A DNA stretch of 64,000 bases from an uncultured Akkermansia sp. Its GTDB lineage: Bacteria > Verrucomicrobiota > Verrucomicrobiia > Verrucomicrobiales > Akkermansiaceae. Shown piece by piece: positions 1 through 8,745 of this stretch (positions within the stretch are counted from its first letter, which is position 1; every line of letters begins with the position of its first letter). A program made the position numbers and the translations under genes. A model generated the notes under the pieces. That model was given only the letters and a program-made list of their open reading frames with translations. It searched no databases and had not been told where the DNA came from. Location of the stretch: assembly GCA_905200945.1 (NCBI GenBank), contig CAJKMG010000002.1, forward strand, positions 62,001 to 126,000. The letters run 5' to 3'.

Positions 1-399
1 AGCCTGGAACAAATCACGCCCCACCTCCCCGCACCGGAATGCCTGGCCCTGGAAAATCTGGAACGCCACCCGACCGACTATCTGGACAAACTGGTAGCCT
101 CTACACACCATTCCCGCTGCTTTGACATAGGCCATGTCTGGAAAGAAGGCCTGCAGCCGGAAAAACTGCTGCCGCTCTGGCTGCCGGACATACGCATGTG
201 CCACCTGCACGGGCTGGAAAAACGGGACCACAAATCCCTGCACCACATGCCTGCCGCTACGCTGGACGCCATTCTGCACCCCATGTGGGACCTCCATTTC
301 TCCCCCCTTATTACGCTGGAAGTCTTTAGTCTGGATGACTTCCTGAACTCCCACCAGGCCATGCTGGAATCCCATGAACGTTACATCTCTAAACACTGA
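1..399 (+). CDS. cbiR: C-terminal part of a TIM-barrel metal enzyme, probable cobamide amidohydrolase CbiR (5' end outside window)
   Basis: The frame is open from base 1 to the TGA at 397-399, giving 132 residues of a C-terminal part. It shows spaced metal-ligand motifs typical of the AP-endonuclease-2/xylose-isomerase-like TIM barrel: LENLERHP, then DIGH, then HLHG. The next gene is cobU, which overlaps it or lies 16 bases away. From established knowledge, CbiR is a member of this superfamily described in Akkermansia that removes the cobamide lower nucleotide loop for remodelling. The family call rests on the motifs. The CbiR name is inferred from context and could be wrong if this is another sugar-isomerase-like protein. 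Confidence 0.6.
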   Translation, partial: SLEQITPHLPAPECLALENLERHPTDYLDKLVASTHHSRCFDIGHVWKEGLQPEKLLPLWLPDIRMCHLHGLEKRDHKSLHHMPAATLDAILHPMWDLHFSPLITLEVFSLDDFLNSHQAMLESHERYISKH

Positions 400-964
400 C
401 CCCCATTCTGCACGCATGACGCTCGTCCTGGGCGGCATCAGAAGCGGCAAAAGCCAATACGCCGAACAAATAGCCGCCGGATTCGGGGGAAACATCCTGT
501 ACGTCGCCACGGCGGAAGTCTGGCCCGGAGCCGGTTCCATGGAATACCGCGTGCGCAAACACCGGGAACGGCGTCCGGCAAGCTGGCTTACGCTGGAATG
601 CCCCCGCCATGTGGCAGCCTCCGTCCGGGAATCCGGCATGCTGGACCGGGTGGACGGCGTCATTCTGGAATGCGTCACCCTGCTCGCTTCCAATACCCTG
701 TACGCCCAGAAGGACCCCACAGACTACGAGCCGTTCCAGGAAGCGCTGATTGAGGAAATAGAAGCTTTGAAAAAGCTCATCCGCCAATCCCCCGTGCCAT
801 GGGTGCTTGTTTCTTCTGAAACCGGCATGGGCATCAGCCAGTCAGATGCGGAAACGCGCCACTACTGCGACGGTCTCGGCATCGCCAACCAGCTCCTTGC
901 CAAATGCGCGGATGAAGTCTACTTCATGGTCGCGGGACTGCCCCTGACCGTGAAAAAAGGCTGA
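374..964 (+). CDS. cobU: Adenosylcobinamide kinase / adenosylcobinamide-phosphate guanylyltransferase
   Basis: CobU phosphorylates adenosylcobinamide and transfers GMP to it, giving AdoCbi-GDP for nucleotide-loop assembly in the cytoplasm. The protein opens with the CobU-type P-loop GGIRSGKS. It ends at the length expected for the family (about 180-196 aa), with a conserved GMGI..SQSDAETRHYCDGLGIANQ segment. Two starts are possible: ATG 374, which overlaps the upstream gene by 26 bases, and ATG 416, which places the P-loop only a few residues from the N-terminus as in known CobU proteins. I consider 416 at least as likely. With the upstream probable CbiR it forms a cobamide-salvage pair. Confidence 0.9.
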   Translation: MNVTSLNTDPHSARMTLVLGGIRSGKSQYAEQIAAGFGGNILYVATAEVWPGAGSMEYRVRKHRERRPASWLTLECPRHVAASVRESGMLDRVDGVILECVTLLASNTLYAQKDPTDYEPFQEALIEEIEALKKLIRQSPVPWVLVSSETGMGISQSDAETRHYCDGLGIANQLLAKCADEVYFMVAGLPLTVKKG

Positions 965-1335
965 AACGCCCGGAAATCTATTTTCCCATTGGTCATGGAA
1001 AGAAAATGCCGGACATAAATTTCAGCAGCTTGCACGCATTTAACACAAAGAAGTATGCCGTAGATTAAGCGTATCATCACCCTGTGCCACGTTGGCTCAC
1101 CTTTCATCATCCATGAAAAACGCTTCCGGGAAGCCCGTGGCGCAAGCAGGAACTAAATGAAGAATCCGGCATTCGTTCGGGATGCCATACCTTGATCTGA
1201 ACAGGGCCATCTCCAGCGCCTGGTGGAGGCCGGAACCTTCTACCGACTGGAACAGAGGGAATATATAATCAACCAGAGCGTTAACGCTGACGTGCGCTAC
1301 TCATCTCAAACACTTATTTCCAATTGAAAATATTC
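965..1335. other. Non-coding stretch downstream of cobU
   Basis: About 370 bases without a convincing gene. Short open frames on both strands lack recognisable motifs and are interrupted. The stretch ends at an intrinsic terminator, so it may be a long 3' UTR of cobU or decayed sequence. Confidence 0.5.
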
Positions 1336-1370
1336 CGGAGGGAATCCGCAGGAAATTCCCTCCGTTTTTT
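1336..1370 (+). terminator. Rho-independent terminator
   Basis: A 9-bp stem CGGAGGGAA/TTCCCTCCG (1336-1344 with 1356-1364), an 11-nt loop and six T residues at 1365-1370. It lies between cobU and the tRNA gene. Confidence 0.75.
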
Positions 1371-1444
1371 CAGCAGCTCACCATATTCCACAGGAAATTC
1401 TTGACTCTCCAGCCCTCTTGCCGCTTAATTCTTTCACCTCACGT

Positions 1445-1527
1445 GCCGTCGTGGCGGAATGGTAGACGCGCTCGACTCAAAATCGAGTTCCAAAAGAGTG
1501 TGGGTTCGAGTCCCACCGGCGGTACCA
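1445..1527 (+). tRNA. tRNA-Leu, anticodon CAA
   Basis: The cloverleaf can be traced by eye. The acceptor strand GCCGTCG pairs with CGGCGGT (a G-U closing pair at 1:72), followed by A and an encoded CCA at 1525-1527. The D arm is GGCGGAATGGTAGACGC. The anticodon stem CTCGA/TCGAG encloses loop CTCAAAA, with CAA at 1478-1480, which reads UUG leucine codons. A class II variable arm precedes the T arm GTGGG-TTCGAGT-CCCAC. The sequence immediately downstream looks decayed, which fits the 3' end of a tRNA acting as an insertion site, though no attachment-site duplication was found. Confidence 0.93.
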
Positions 1528-1586
1528 ATTAATAAACCCTGGTAGCTGAACGCTCCCGGGGTTTTCTATGATCAGCCGATAACGCT

Positions 1587-2301
1587 TCATTTCCCAAAGA
1601 AACTCCCCGTGATAATCCCAAAACGGAAGGAGACGGGCCCACGCCCGGTTTGCGCCAGACAATGATCTTGGCGGACAGAGTCCGTTCCCGCTCCTCTGTA
1701 GAGACTCGAAAATCCGTCGGCGAATAGCCTTTTGATTGGATTTCTCATGAGTGCTTTACTTAGTTGCGGATGATAAGAAAAAAGAAAATTGGTGCAGGCA
1801 ACGGCAGACCTGGCCTGGACACATTGTGCGCCGTCAATATGAGCCAGCCAGGACAGCCCGATCCAATCTGCCCAGGTACGTTCCGTCTTGACGCATCCCC
1901 CTTCCAGAGCGGTAACGGTTCCGTTCGCCTGGTGCATCCCCGGCACGGACATAACCGGCCTGGCGGCCTGCTCCGAAGCCGATTGTTGAAAACTCCGGCC
2001 GCAAGCGTAAAGGAAGCCCAGAAACTTCCACCGTCGGATTTTTCAAACCGGCATTTACACCCGGCCTCATGCCGCCGCGGGCAGACGATCCCGGGGCGGC
2101 CGCTTTAAAAGTTTGTGTTACCAGGGCGTGTTCGTCTGATACCTCTATTGCATCAGTGGGAGCTATAAATATATATTGTCCGGAATTTTCCGTTTCCAGA
2201 ACAATCAGGAAGGCATCGCCGCTAAGAAGCGCATGGACAGTACACGCAGCCGTACAAGTCAGCGCATAGGATGCGCCCGGTATGGTATTCACTTTCATCA
2301 A
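1587..2301 (-). pseudogene. Frameshifted hypothetical gene, possibly a mobile-element remnant
   Basis: Read on the minus strand from ATG 2301, three successive reading frames look protein-like in turn. The first runs to about 2045 and contains IEVSDEHALVTQTFK and AAAPGSSARGG. A short middle piece near 2042-1985 reads KSDGGSFWASFTLAAGVF. The third, to about 1590, contains ALEGGCVKTERTWADWIGL and SWLAHIDGAQCVQAR. Joining them needs two frameshifts, so I read this as one broken gene. I do not recognise the family. Its place next to a tRNA 3' end suggests a decayed insertion, but that is inference. The alternative is one short intact ORF (1834-2301) with unrelated sequence after it. Confidence 0.3.
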
Positions 2302-2675
2302 GCAGATTTAGTGCCGGAAATGAAAAAAAGTCATCCATGCCGATACGTGCACATTTCCTGCCGGGGAATATGGAGAAAAGGAAAGACAAGAAATGACCCC
2401 ACCTAACAAAACATTTATATTAAATATATTATCAAATAGCTGAAAACCAATCTCAACCGTATCGCGCAGGAATATAATGCATTGATAATAAAATATCATA
2501 TATACATTATCCGCCTGTTTCACCTCATCAAAAAAGACCAGGAGTTTAAATTATCAAACAATAAACACATAATCAACAATTTACAACAATATCAACATTT
2601 GCTTCGGATTCAGAGAAACAGGCAATCCCCACAATTGGCTCGAATTCACGCAGTGCAATACGTATATAGAAGAGT
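2302..2675. other. AT-rich intergenic region upstream of the GntR regulator
   Basis: About 370 bases with no convincing gene, and distinctly AT-rich between about 2400 and 2600. It probably carries the promoter of the downstream regulator and is another sign that the sequence after tRNA-Leu differs from its surroundings. Confidence 0.5.
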
Positions 2676-3776
2676 ATGACTTCGTTGCCGGCATCTTCAT
2701 TGGTTGAAACAGTAGCCAATAAAATCAAACAGATGATTCTCAGCGGCAGCCTGGTCAATATCCTGCCCGGAGAAAGGGAACTCGGGCACAGGTTATCCGT
2801 AGGCAGGGAAACCGTCAGAAAGGCCCTGGCCCTTCTGGAAAGGGATGCATGGATTGCCCCCGCACGCATCAAGGTTCCGCGGCGTATCCTGAAAACTACG
2901 GAAGAAGAAACGGTTAAAAATATCTTTTGCCATCCGGTTCAGGAAAAAAGGGAAATTCTCGGGTTTCTGACGCCTCAACCCCTCAAAAGGCTGGCTCAAA
3001 GCGTATTGGCGGAAATATACACTATCTCCAAAATTCTGGAGGAAGACGGCATCAGCGTCCGCATTTTTGAAGCTCCCTGGATTTTAGGCAACAATCCGGA
3101 CAAGAGGCTTGCCAAGCTGGTTACCAAATCCGAATGCGTCTGCTGGATACTTCACCGTTCCTCGGAACAAACACAGCTCTGGTTCAAAACGCACCGTATC
3201 CCCTGCATTGTGCGCGGCACCTCCTACCAGAGCAGTAACCTGCCCTATCTGGACCGCCACTGGGCGGCCACCACGCATCATGCGGCGCAGCACCTCTGGA
3301 ACAAGGGACACAGAACGGTAGGCCTGTGCCTGCCTCCTGATCCATTGAAGGGCCACCAGCTCATGCAAAAAGGTTTTTTCAGTTTTGCGGAACAGGGATG
3401 GAATCCCGTCCTGGTTCCCACTCCGTTTGAGACGCCTCTCTTCTTTGAATACCTAGCCAGAGCGTTTAAAGAACATCCTGATATGTCCGCCCTGGTAGCC
3501 ACACGGGGCAATCAGGTTGTTCCCATCCTTTCCTGGGTGGAAGCCCGCTCCCTGAGCATTCCGGACCAGCTCAGCCTGGTCAGCCTGACGTATGAGCCCT
3601 TCATGGAACGCCTGCTGCCCGCTATCACCTATTATGAGGAGAACCAGACAAAAACGGTTCATAAACTCATAAGGATGCTCCGCTCCCTGACAGCCGGAAA
3701 AAATATCAAGAGCATCTCCGTCATTCCGGAAATATACCCCGGCCAATCCGTTTCCCGGCACTCCCCTTCCGCATAA
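2676..3776 (+). CDS. GntR-family transcriptional regulator with a LacI-type sensor domain
   Basis: 366 residues. Residues about 8-75 form a GntR winged helix, seen in ILSGSLVNILPGERELGHRL and SVGRETVRKALALLE. The remainder resembles a periplasmic-binding-protein/LacI-like sugar sensor (KGHRTVGLC, SIPDQLSLVSL). This N-GntR/C-PBP architecture, as in the AraR/Bacteroides-type regulators, usually binds DNA as a dimer and responds to a carbohydrate. ATG 2676 is preceded by a purine-rich AGAAGAG. It stands alone, with phosphofructokinase about 215 bases downstream on the same strand, so control of sugar metabolism is plausible but unproven. Confidence 0.82.
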   Translation: MTSLPASSLVETVANKIKQMILSGSLVNILPGERELGHRLSVGRETVRKALALLERDAWIAPARIKVPRRILKTTEEETVKNIFCHPVQEKREILGFLTPQPLKRLAQSVLAEIYTISKILEEDGISVRIFEAPWILGNNPDKRLAKLVTKSECVCWILHRSSEQTQLWFKTHRIPCIVRGTSYQSSNLPYLDRHWAATTHHAAQHLWNKGHRTVGLCLPPDPLKGHQLMQKGFFSFAEQGWNPVLVPTPFETPLFFEYLARAFKEHPDMSALVATRGNQVVPILSWVEARSLSIPDQLSLVSLTYEPFMERLLPAITYYEENQTKTVHKLIRMLRSLTAGKNIKSISVIPEIYPGQSVSRHSPSA

Positions 3777-3888
3777 TACCTTTTTCCGGAAAGGAAAGAA
3801 TCAAGAAACAGGAAAGGGGATACCCGGCCTCTTTTTTCTCCCTTACTTTGTCCGGCCCTGCCAGCCCCATTCGGAAAACCGATAATGT

Positions 3889-3917
3889 TTGACATCTCCC
3901 AGGGCTGCGGATAGGGT
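3889..3917 (+). promoter_or_regulatory. Possible sigma70-type promoter for the phosphofructokinase gene
   Basis: A perfect TTGACA -35 (3889-3894) is followed after 17 bases by a weak -10, TAGGGT (3912-3917). Transcription would begin near 3924, downstream of the TTG at 3917 and before ATG 3992, which supports the shorter protein start. Confidence 0.35.
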
Positions 3918-3991
3918 TGACTATCATTTCATTCCCTGCCTCCAACCTGTTGAAAGGGGGCGCAACACAACTCTCTCATCCATTATTGCCC

Positions 3992-5236
3992 ATGAACCCA
4001 TTGAAAGGAGCATGCATCATCGGCCAGTCCGGTGGCCCCACCGCCGTCATCAATGCCAGCGCACTGGGAGCCATTCAGTCCGCCCTGCAAAGCGAACAAA
4101 TCACGCGTGTGCTGGGAGCCGCCAACGGGATTGAGGGAGTGCTCAAGGAACGCCTGTTCGACATGGCCCGGGAGGATCCCGGAGAACTGGAGTTGCTCAA
4201 ATATACTCCGGCCTCGGCCCTGGGTTCCTGCCGTTACAAGATGTCCGCCCCATCCGCGGATGATACGGATTACCGCCGTCTGCTGGAAATTTTCCGAAAA
4301 TACGACGTTCGCTACTTTTTCTACAACGGAGGCAACGATTCCATGGATACCTGCAACAAGATATCCAAATTCATGCAGCAGTCCGGTTACGAATGCCGCG
4401 TCATCGGAATCCCCAAAACCATTGACAATGACCTTCACGGCACGGACCACTGCCCCGGCTTCGGTTCTGCCGCCAAATTTATCGCTACCTCCTGCATGGA
4501 AGTTCACCAGGACCTCCGCGTGTACGACAAGGGACGCGTCACCATTGTGGAAATCATGGGCCGCCACGCCGGCTGGCTGGCCGGATCCGCAGCCCTGGCC
4601 ACGTATGCGGGAGCAGGTCCGGACCTGGTTTACCTGCCGGAAGTTCCTTTCCGCATGGAGGAATTCTGGCAGGATGTGGACCGGATTTACAGACAGAACG
4701 GCAGCTGCATGGTCGCCGTCTCGGAAGGCGTGCAGTATGCAGACGGCCGCTTTGTCGCGGAATCCGGAGACAGGGACGTCTTCGGCCATACGCAGCTGGG
4801 CGGACTGGGAGCCATGCTTGCGGAATCCGTCAAGCGGCAAACCGGGGCCAAAGTCAGGAGCATAGAACTCTCACTCCTCCAGCGCTGCGCCTCCCATGTC
4901 GCCTCCAGGACGGATATTGATGAAGCGTATATGGCGGGAAAAGCCGCCGTGGAAGCAGCCGTCTCCGGCCAGACGGATAAAATGGTAGCCTTTGAACGAA
5001 TCACGAAAAACGGCATTTACTCCTGTAAAACCAAATTGATAGGCCTGGGAGAAGTAGCCAATGTGGAAAAACTTGTCCCCCGCGAATGGATCAACGCCCG
5101 CGGCAATGGCGTGGAACAGCCGTTCATTGACTACGTTCTTCCTCTGATCCAGGGAGAAACGGCCATGCAAAAGGAATGTTCCCTGCCCCGCTTCGCGAAA
5201 CTCAGGAAAGTGCCGGCAAAGCCGGAACAGCGGTAA
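3992..5236 (+). CDS. pfp: Pyrophosphate-type 6-phosphofructokinase
   Basis: Interconverts fructose 6-phosphate and fructose 1,6-bisphosphate, most likely with pyrophosphate as phosphoryl donor. The substrate loop GQSGGPTAVIN lies at residues 11-21. GGND at 113-116 carries the Asp that, in the family, favours PPi over ATP. PKTIDND at 141-147 is the catalytic loop with the Lys/Asp pattern of PPi enzymes, and EIMGRHAGWLA follows. Length (414 aa) fits the longer PPi-PFK group. I prefer ATG 3992, because an upstream TTG at 3917 would add 25 unconserved residues. Monocistronic as far as the sequence shows. Confidence 0.92.
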   Translation: MNPLKGACIIGQSGGPTAVINASALGAIQSALQSEQITRVLGAANGIEGVLKERLFDMAREDPGELELLKYTPASALGSCRYKMSAPSADDTDYRRLLEIFRKYDVRYFFYNGGNDSMDTCNKISKFMQQSGYECRVIGIPKTIDNDLHGTDHCPGFGSAAKFIATSCMEVHQDLRVYDKGRVTIVEIMGRHAGWLAGSAALATYAGAGPDLVYLPEVPFRMEEFWQDVDRIYRQNGSCMVAVSEGVQYADGRFVAESGDRDVFGHTQLGGLGAMLAESVKRQTGAKVRSIELSLLQRCASHVASRTDIDEAYMAGKAAVEAAVSGQTDKMVAFERITKNGIYSCKTKLIGLGEVANVEKLVPREWINARGNGVEQPFIDYVLPLIQGETAMQKECSLPRFAKLRKVPAKPEQR

Positions 5237-5803
5237 CTGTTCCTTCTGGAAAGCGTTTTTCCTCATCAACCCGGCCGGAGTTGCCTGCCCCACGCTCTTG
5301 CAGGTAACAATCCGGCCACGGCTCTTCTCCTTTCCCGGTTTCTTTGAAAGGAATGAAGGGAAAGCCGGCGCAGCGGTTTCATTCATAAACGGGAAAAAAC
5401 ATTTCCATGGCAGGAATACTCTTTTTTTCCCTACTGATTTTCATTTTTTCAATCCGATTCCTGGACGTGCACGGACAACACGGGAAAAGCCTGCCTGTTC
5501 TCTGACAGATCCTTTCCGTCTTTATCTCTTATCCATAACACACGGTTTTACCATTTCGGAATCCTCATCTTATAGAAAACCGCATCTTTTTCACTGAATA
5601 GAAATGGACTCGATTTTTCCCATATTTGCTTAGGGGACAATACTTTTCAAACATATCAAAAACAAATAGAAAGAAACAGGTAAACGAAAAATCTTGCAGG
5701 CAAGGATAGAAAAAGGCTAAAATAATAAAGGAGTTCAACATTCGGCTTCTATCGTTTCGCGGCGCAAAACTGCTTGCTTCCGGATATTTTTCAGGAAACG
5801 GGC
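5237..5803. other. Intergenic region without a recognisable gene
   Basis: About 570 bases. Short open frames on both strands lack motifs or initiation signals. The section 5560-5740 is AT-rich and probably holds the promoter of the next gene. Confidence 0.5.
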
Positions 5804-6844
5804 ATGGAATCGCTTCCCGCTTGCCTATCCGAGTTTTTCCCGCATGCCATGCTCGATTATCTGTTTCAACATTTTTATTCAACGCTGGCCATCCTCGCTT
5901 TCTGCATTGTCATCCTGATTCTGAGAGCCTGCGGCAAGCGGGGCAGTTTCTGGATTCCCATCTCCACGGCCCCTTTAGGCTGCATAACTTTCCTGGCCGT
6001 CTTTCTCCTGCTGACGGCCTTCATCATCGGAACATTCGGTTTCTTCACCACAATTCCCATAGCGGAAAATCTGGCTTTTGCCCTGGCATGGCTGGGGTCC
6101 ATGGCTGCCGCTCTGATCGTCATTTCACGCCTGACCGGCTATTTCCTGCGGCAGAAGCCATCCGCAGACAAGCATTATCCGGGGGAATATGGGAAAACGC
6201 TGTCAGACCACCTCCGGAACAAAGGCATCCTGCTGTTCGCAATCATCGGCATCATCAGCTGCGCCATTGACATCATTACTCTCCCTTTCCCGATTCCGGA
6301 ACTCCCTCCGGGGTCGCCGCTGTCTGCCGCCACCATGATTCCCCTGCCGCCGGAAGTGCCTTTCGAAGTATGCATTTCCTCCCGCGTCACGACCAGATTT
6401 TCCGGAGAATGCGACTTTGACGTGACCGTCCGGAAAAAGGGAGGCGGCAAATACGTTTTCCCCGCTATCCTGATCAATCCCGGGGGAAGAAGCTCCGTTA
6501 CCGTTTACAGGCTGTGGCCTGAGGACAAGCGTCATCAGGGCAGTCTGATCTTCACTAACGGAATACAAAGCTGCCTGCTTAATATGGATACCATGCAGAT
6601 GAAGTCCCTGAGCGGCCCAGCCTCCAATTATCCCCCTCCTGCCTGTGAAGACCTGTCCGGAGAAGATATGAATCTCCGCCTGGAAACGGTAGGACTGTAC
6701 CGTGGCCTTTCCTTCGTGCGCGGAGCGGAACACTCGAACACAATGCGTTCTTATATTCTGAAAATTATGGAGAACATGCAGAAACGGCCGGAACTTTTCA
6801 AAGAAACCGTTGGCAGGAACTCTCCCGAATCCTCAACCAAATAA
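5804..6844 (+). CDS. Uncharacterised membrane protein
   Basis: I do not recognise this gene. From ATG 5804 (preceded by GGAAACGGG, a reasonable ribosome site; an in-frame TTG lies at 5774) it encodes 346 residues. The first half has about four hydrophobic helices: around LAILAFCIVILILRA, LGCITFLAVFLLLTAFIIG, LAFALAWLGSMAAALIVIS and ILLFAIIGIISCAIDIITL. The second half is soluble and mixed alpha/beta, without cysteine clusters or known catalytic motifs, and probably faces the periplasm or outside. The convergent GH20 gene ends 22 bases away. It could be a locally restricted envelope protein. Confidence 0.7.
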   Translation: MESLPACLSEFFPHAMLDYLFQHFYSTLAILAFCIVILILRACGKRGSFWIPISTAPLGCITFLAVFLLLTAFIIGTFGFFTTIPIAENLAFALAWLGSMAAALIVISRLTGYFLRQKPSADKHYPGEYGKTLSDHLRNKGILLFAIIGIISCAIDIITLPFPIPELPPGSPLSAATMIPLPPEVPFEVCISSRVTTRFSGECDFDVTVRKKGGGKYVFPAILINPGGRSSVTVYRLWPEDKRHQGSLIFTNGIQSCLLNMDTMQMKSLSGPASNYPPPACEDLSGEDMNLRLETVGLYRGLSFVRGAEHSNTMRSYILKIMENMQKRPELFKETVGRNSPESSTK

Positions 6845-6865
6845 CCAACAGAGCTTACTGTTAAA

Positions 6866-8572
6866 TCAGCCAGAACGCTTCATCCCTGGCGGCAAATGGC
6901 GCGGGTCATCGTGCCGCAGATTTTTTAACTGCTGCTTTTCCCCATGCCGGATGCCCAGGGCATCCAGAATTTCTTCATACCCCGTCAAACGCCTCTGGAA
7001 ATCCTGAAAATTCTTATCCTCTTTCCGGGTCCACCCTGTCTCCGCATAAGCGGCAATACGGGGAAAAACATGACGGTGCAGTTTCTCCGCGTCCGCAATC
7101 CATTCCGTCCAGACCTGGCAGCCCAGCCCAATGACGTTCTGCTGCTGTTCCGGGGTCAATCCCGCAAAAACGGGTTCAAAAGAATAGGACTTGGACAGAG
7201 GGAGCTCGTCATACCCCTTGTTGATGTAAGTCATGTGGGAAGTGGAATTCACCACCTGGCGGCCTTCCCTGATTGCCTTGACGGCAATTTTATCAGACCC
7301 GTACCAGAAATGAATAATAGCACTTGCATCCAGCTTGCCAAGTGCCGCTCCCCGGCCGCCGTCATTGTGCACGTCGGATCCCAGGATTTCATTCCACCCC
7401 ATCATCCGGCGTCCTCTTTTCGCCAGCATGCCGGAAATCCGGTTCGTGAACATGATTTGAAGATCCGGAAAAGTCTTAATTCCCTTCTTCTTCATGAACT
7501 CTTCAATGTGGGGCACGCCTTCCCAGTACTTTTTGTACCGCACCTCGTCACCGCCAATGTGAATGATGCCTCCGGGAAACAGGGAAAACAACTCTGTCAT
7601 GATATCTCCCAGGAATTGGTAGACACGTTCGCTGGTGGGGTCAAACGCCGCTCCGTCATTGAAACTCACTGGCACTTCCGCGAGAGGCCTGGCGGATAAT
7701 TTCAACTCCGGATAGGAAACGATGGCGGCGGCGGAATGGCCCGGAACATCTATTTCAGGAACAATCGTTATATTCCTGTCGGCCGCATAACGGACGATGC
7801 GCCTGACCTGGTCCTGCGTATAAAAACCTTCATGGGGCTTTCCTTCATACTTGCCGCTTCCCCATGTCTCGATCTCCGTATCTCTCCTCTTGCCTCCCAC
7901 GGAAGTCAGTCTGGGATATTTTTTAATCTGGACGCGCCATCCGGCATCATCCGACAAATGCCAGTGCAGGACATTCATTTTCAGGAGCCCCATCTGGTCA
8001 ATCAGCCTCTTCACCTCCTCTTCTCCAAAAAAATGCCGCGCTTCATCCAGCATGAAGGCTCGCCAGGCAAAACGGGGATAATCCAATATGGAGAAAGGCT
8101 TTTCCGCCACATTCCAACTTACGCTCTTTTTATCCGATCCATTGTTGAAAAAGGCGGCAGGCAGCATCTGAGCCAGACTTTGCCCTGCATAATAAATTCC
8201 TTTGGAAGTCGCGGCGCTGATGACGATATTTCCGGGAGCCGCTTCCAAACGGTATGCCTCCGGCCCGTACTGCTTCAGGGCGGCGTCCTTCACAACGCGG
8301 ATTATTCCCGTACCGCCAGCCCCGTCCAGAGCCAATCCGGTTCCGCGTGACAAAAACTGCTGCAACAAGCGCGCCTGGCGCCGGAACTCCCCGTCCTTCT
8401 CCTTGCATACAATGCGCATTCCTTCATCCAGCTTCACGGGCGTTGCCGCCCCCTTGGCCTCCACCCTCACGGACACGGGCCGGGGTATTATCTGATCCTG
8501 AGCATTCACGACCGCGCCGCATAAGCCGGAAAACAGAAAAAGAAACACATGGGAAACATGTCTGAACATCAT
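6866..8572 (-). CDS. Secreted GH20 beta-N-acetylhexosaminidase
   Basis: Removes terminal N-acetylhexosamine residues, a step expected in mucin O-glycan degradation outside the cytoplasm. The N-terminus has a signal peptide with a hydrophobic HVFLFLFSGLCGAVV core and a VNA cleavage site. An N-terminal GH20b-like domain is followed by the barrel, with WHLSDDAGWRVQI, the catalytic Asp-Glu pair in HIGGDEVRYKKYW and MGWNEIL. GH20 enzymes use substrate-assisted catalysis through the acetamido group. I chose ATG 8572, at the signal peptide. An upstream in-frame start at 8638 would put a charged tail in front of it. No extra binding module is visible. Confidence 0.92.
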   Translation of the reverse strand: MMFRHVSHVFLFLFSGLCGAVVNAQDQIIPRPVSVRVEAKGAATPVKLDEGMRIVCKEKDGEFRRQARLLQQFLSRGTGLALDGAGGTGIIRVVKDAALKQYGPEAYRLEAAPGNIVISAATSKGIYYAGQSLAQMLPAAFFNNGSDKKSVSWNVAEKPFSILDYPRFAWRAFMLDEARHFFGEEEVKRLIDQMGLLKMNVLHWHLSDDAGWRVQIKKYPRLTSVGGKRRDTEIETWGSGKYEGKPHEGFYTQDQVRRIVRYAADRNITIVPEIDVPGHSAAAIVSYPELKLSARPLAEVPVSFNDGAAFDPTSERVYQFLGDIMTELFSLFPGGIIHIGGDEVRYKKYWEGVPHIEEFMKKKGIKTFPDLQIMFTNRISGMLAKRGRRMMGWNEILGSDVHNDGGRGAALGKLDASAIIHFWYGSDKIAVKAIREGRQVVNSTSHMTYINKGYDELPLSKSYSFEPVFAGLTPEQQQNVIGLGCQVWTEWIADAEKLHRHVFPRIAAYAETGWTRKEDKNFQDFQRRLTGYEEILDALGIRHGEKQQLKNLRHDDPRHLPPGMKRSG

Positions 8573-8745
8573 GTTCAATATACACTGTTTTTCCCAGGAA
8601 TCTTTCCTTTTCTCCCCTGCTTCTCTTCCACCCGTCAAAACCGGGGTGCAACATCCTCTCCACGACGTGCCGTCCTGCCCGGAACGCCTGAAATGCCATC
8701 AGGCTCCCCTTGCCTTCCTTTTGCCGGCGGCGTATGATGGGCATC

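Noticed and set aside
1477..1662. Minus-strand 61-codon frame at the tRNA gene
   Set aside because: Overlaps the tRNA-Leu. Its last part is the complement of the tRNA, so it is not an independent gene, although its start may be a piece of the decayed sequence.
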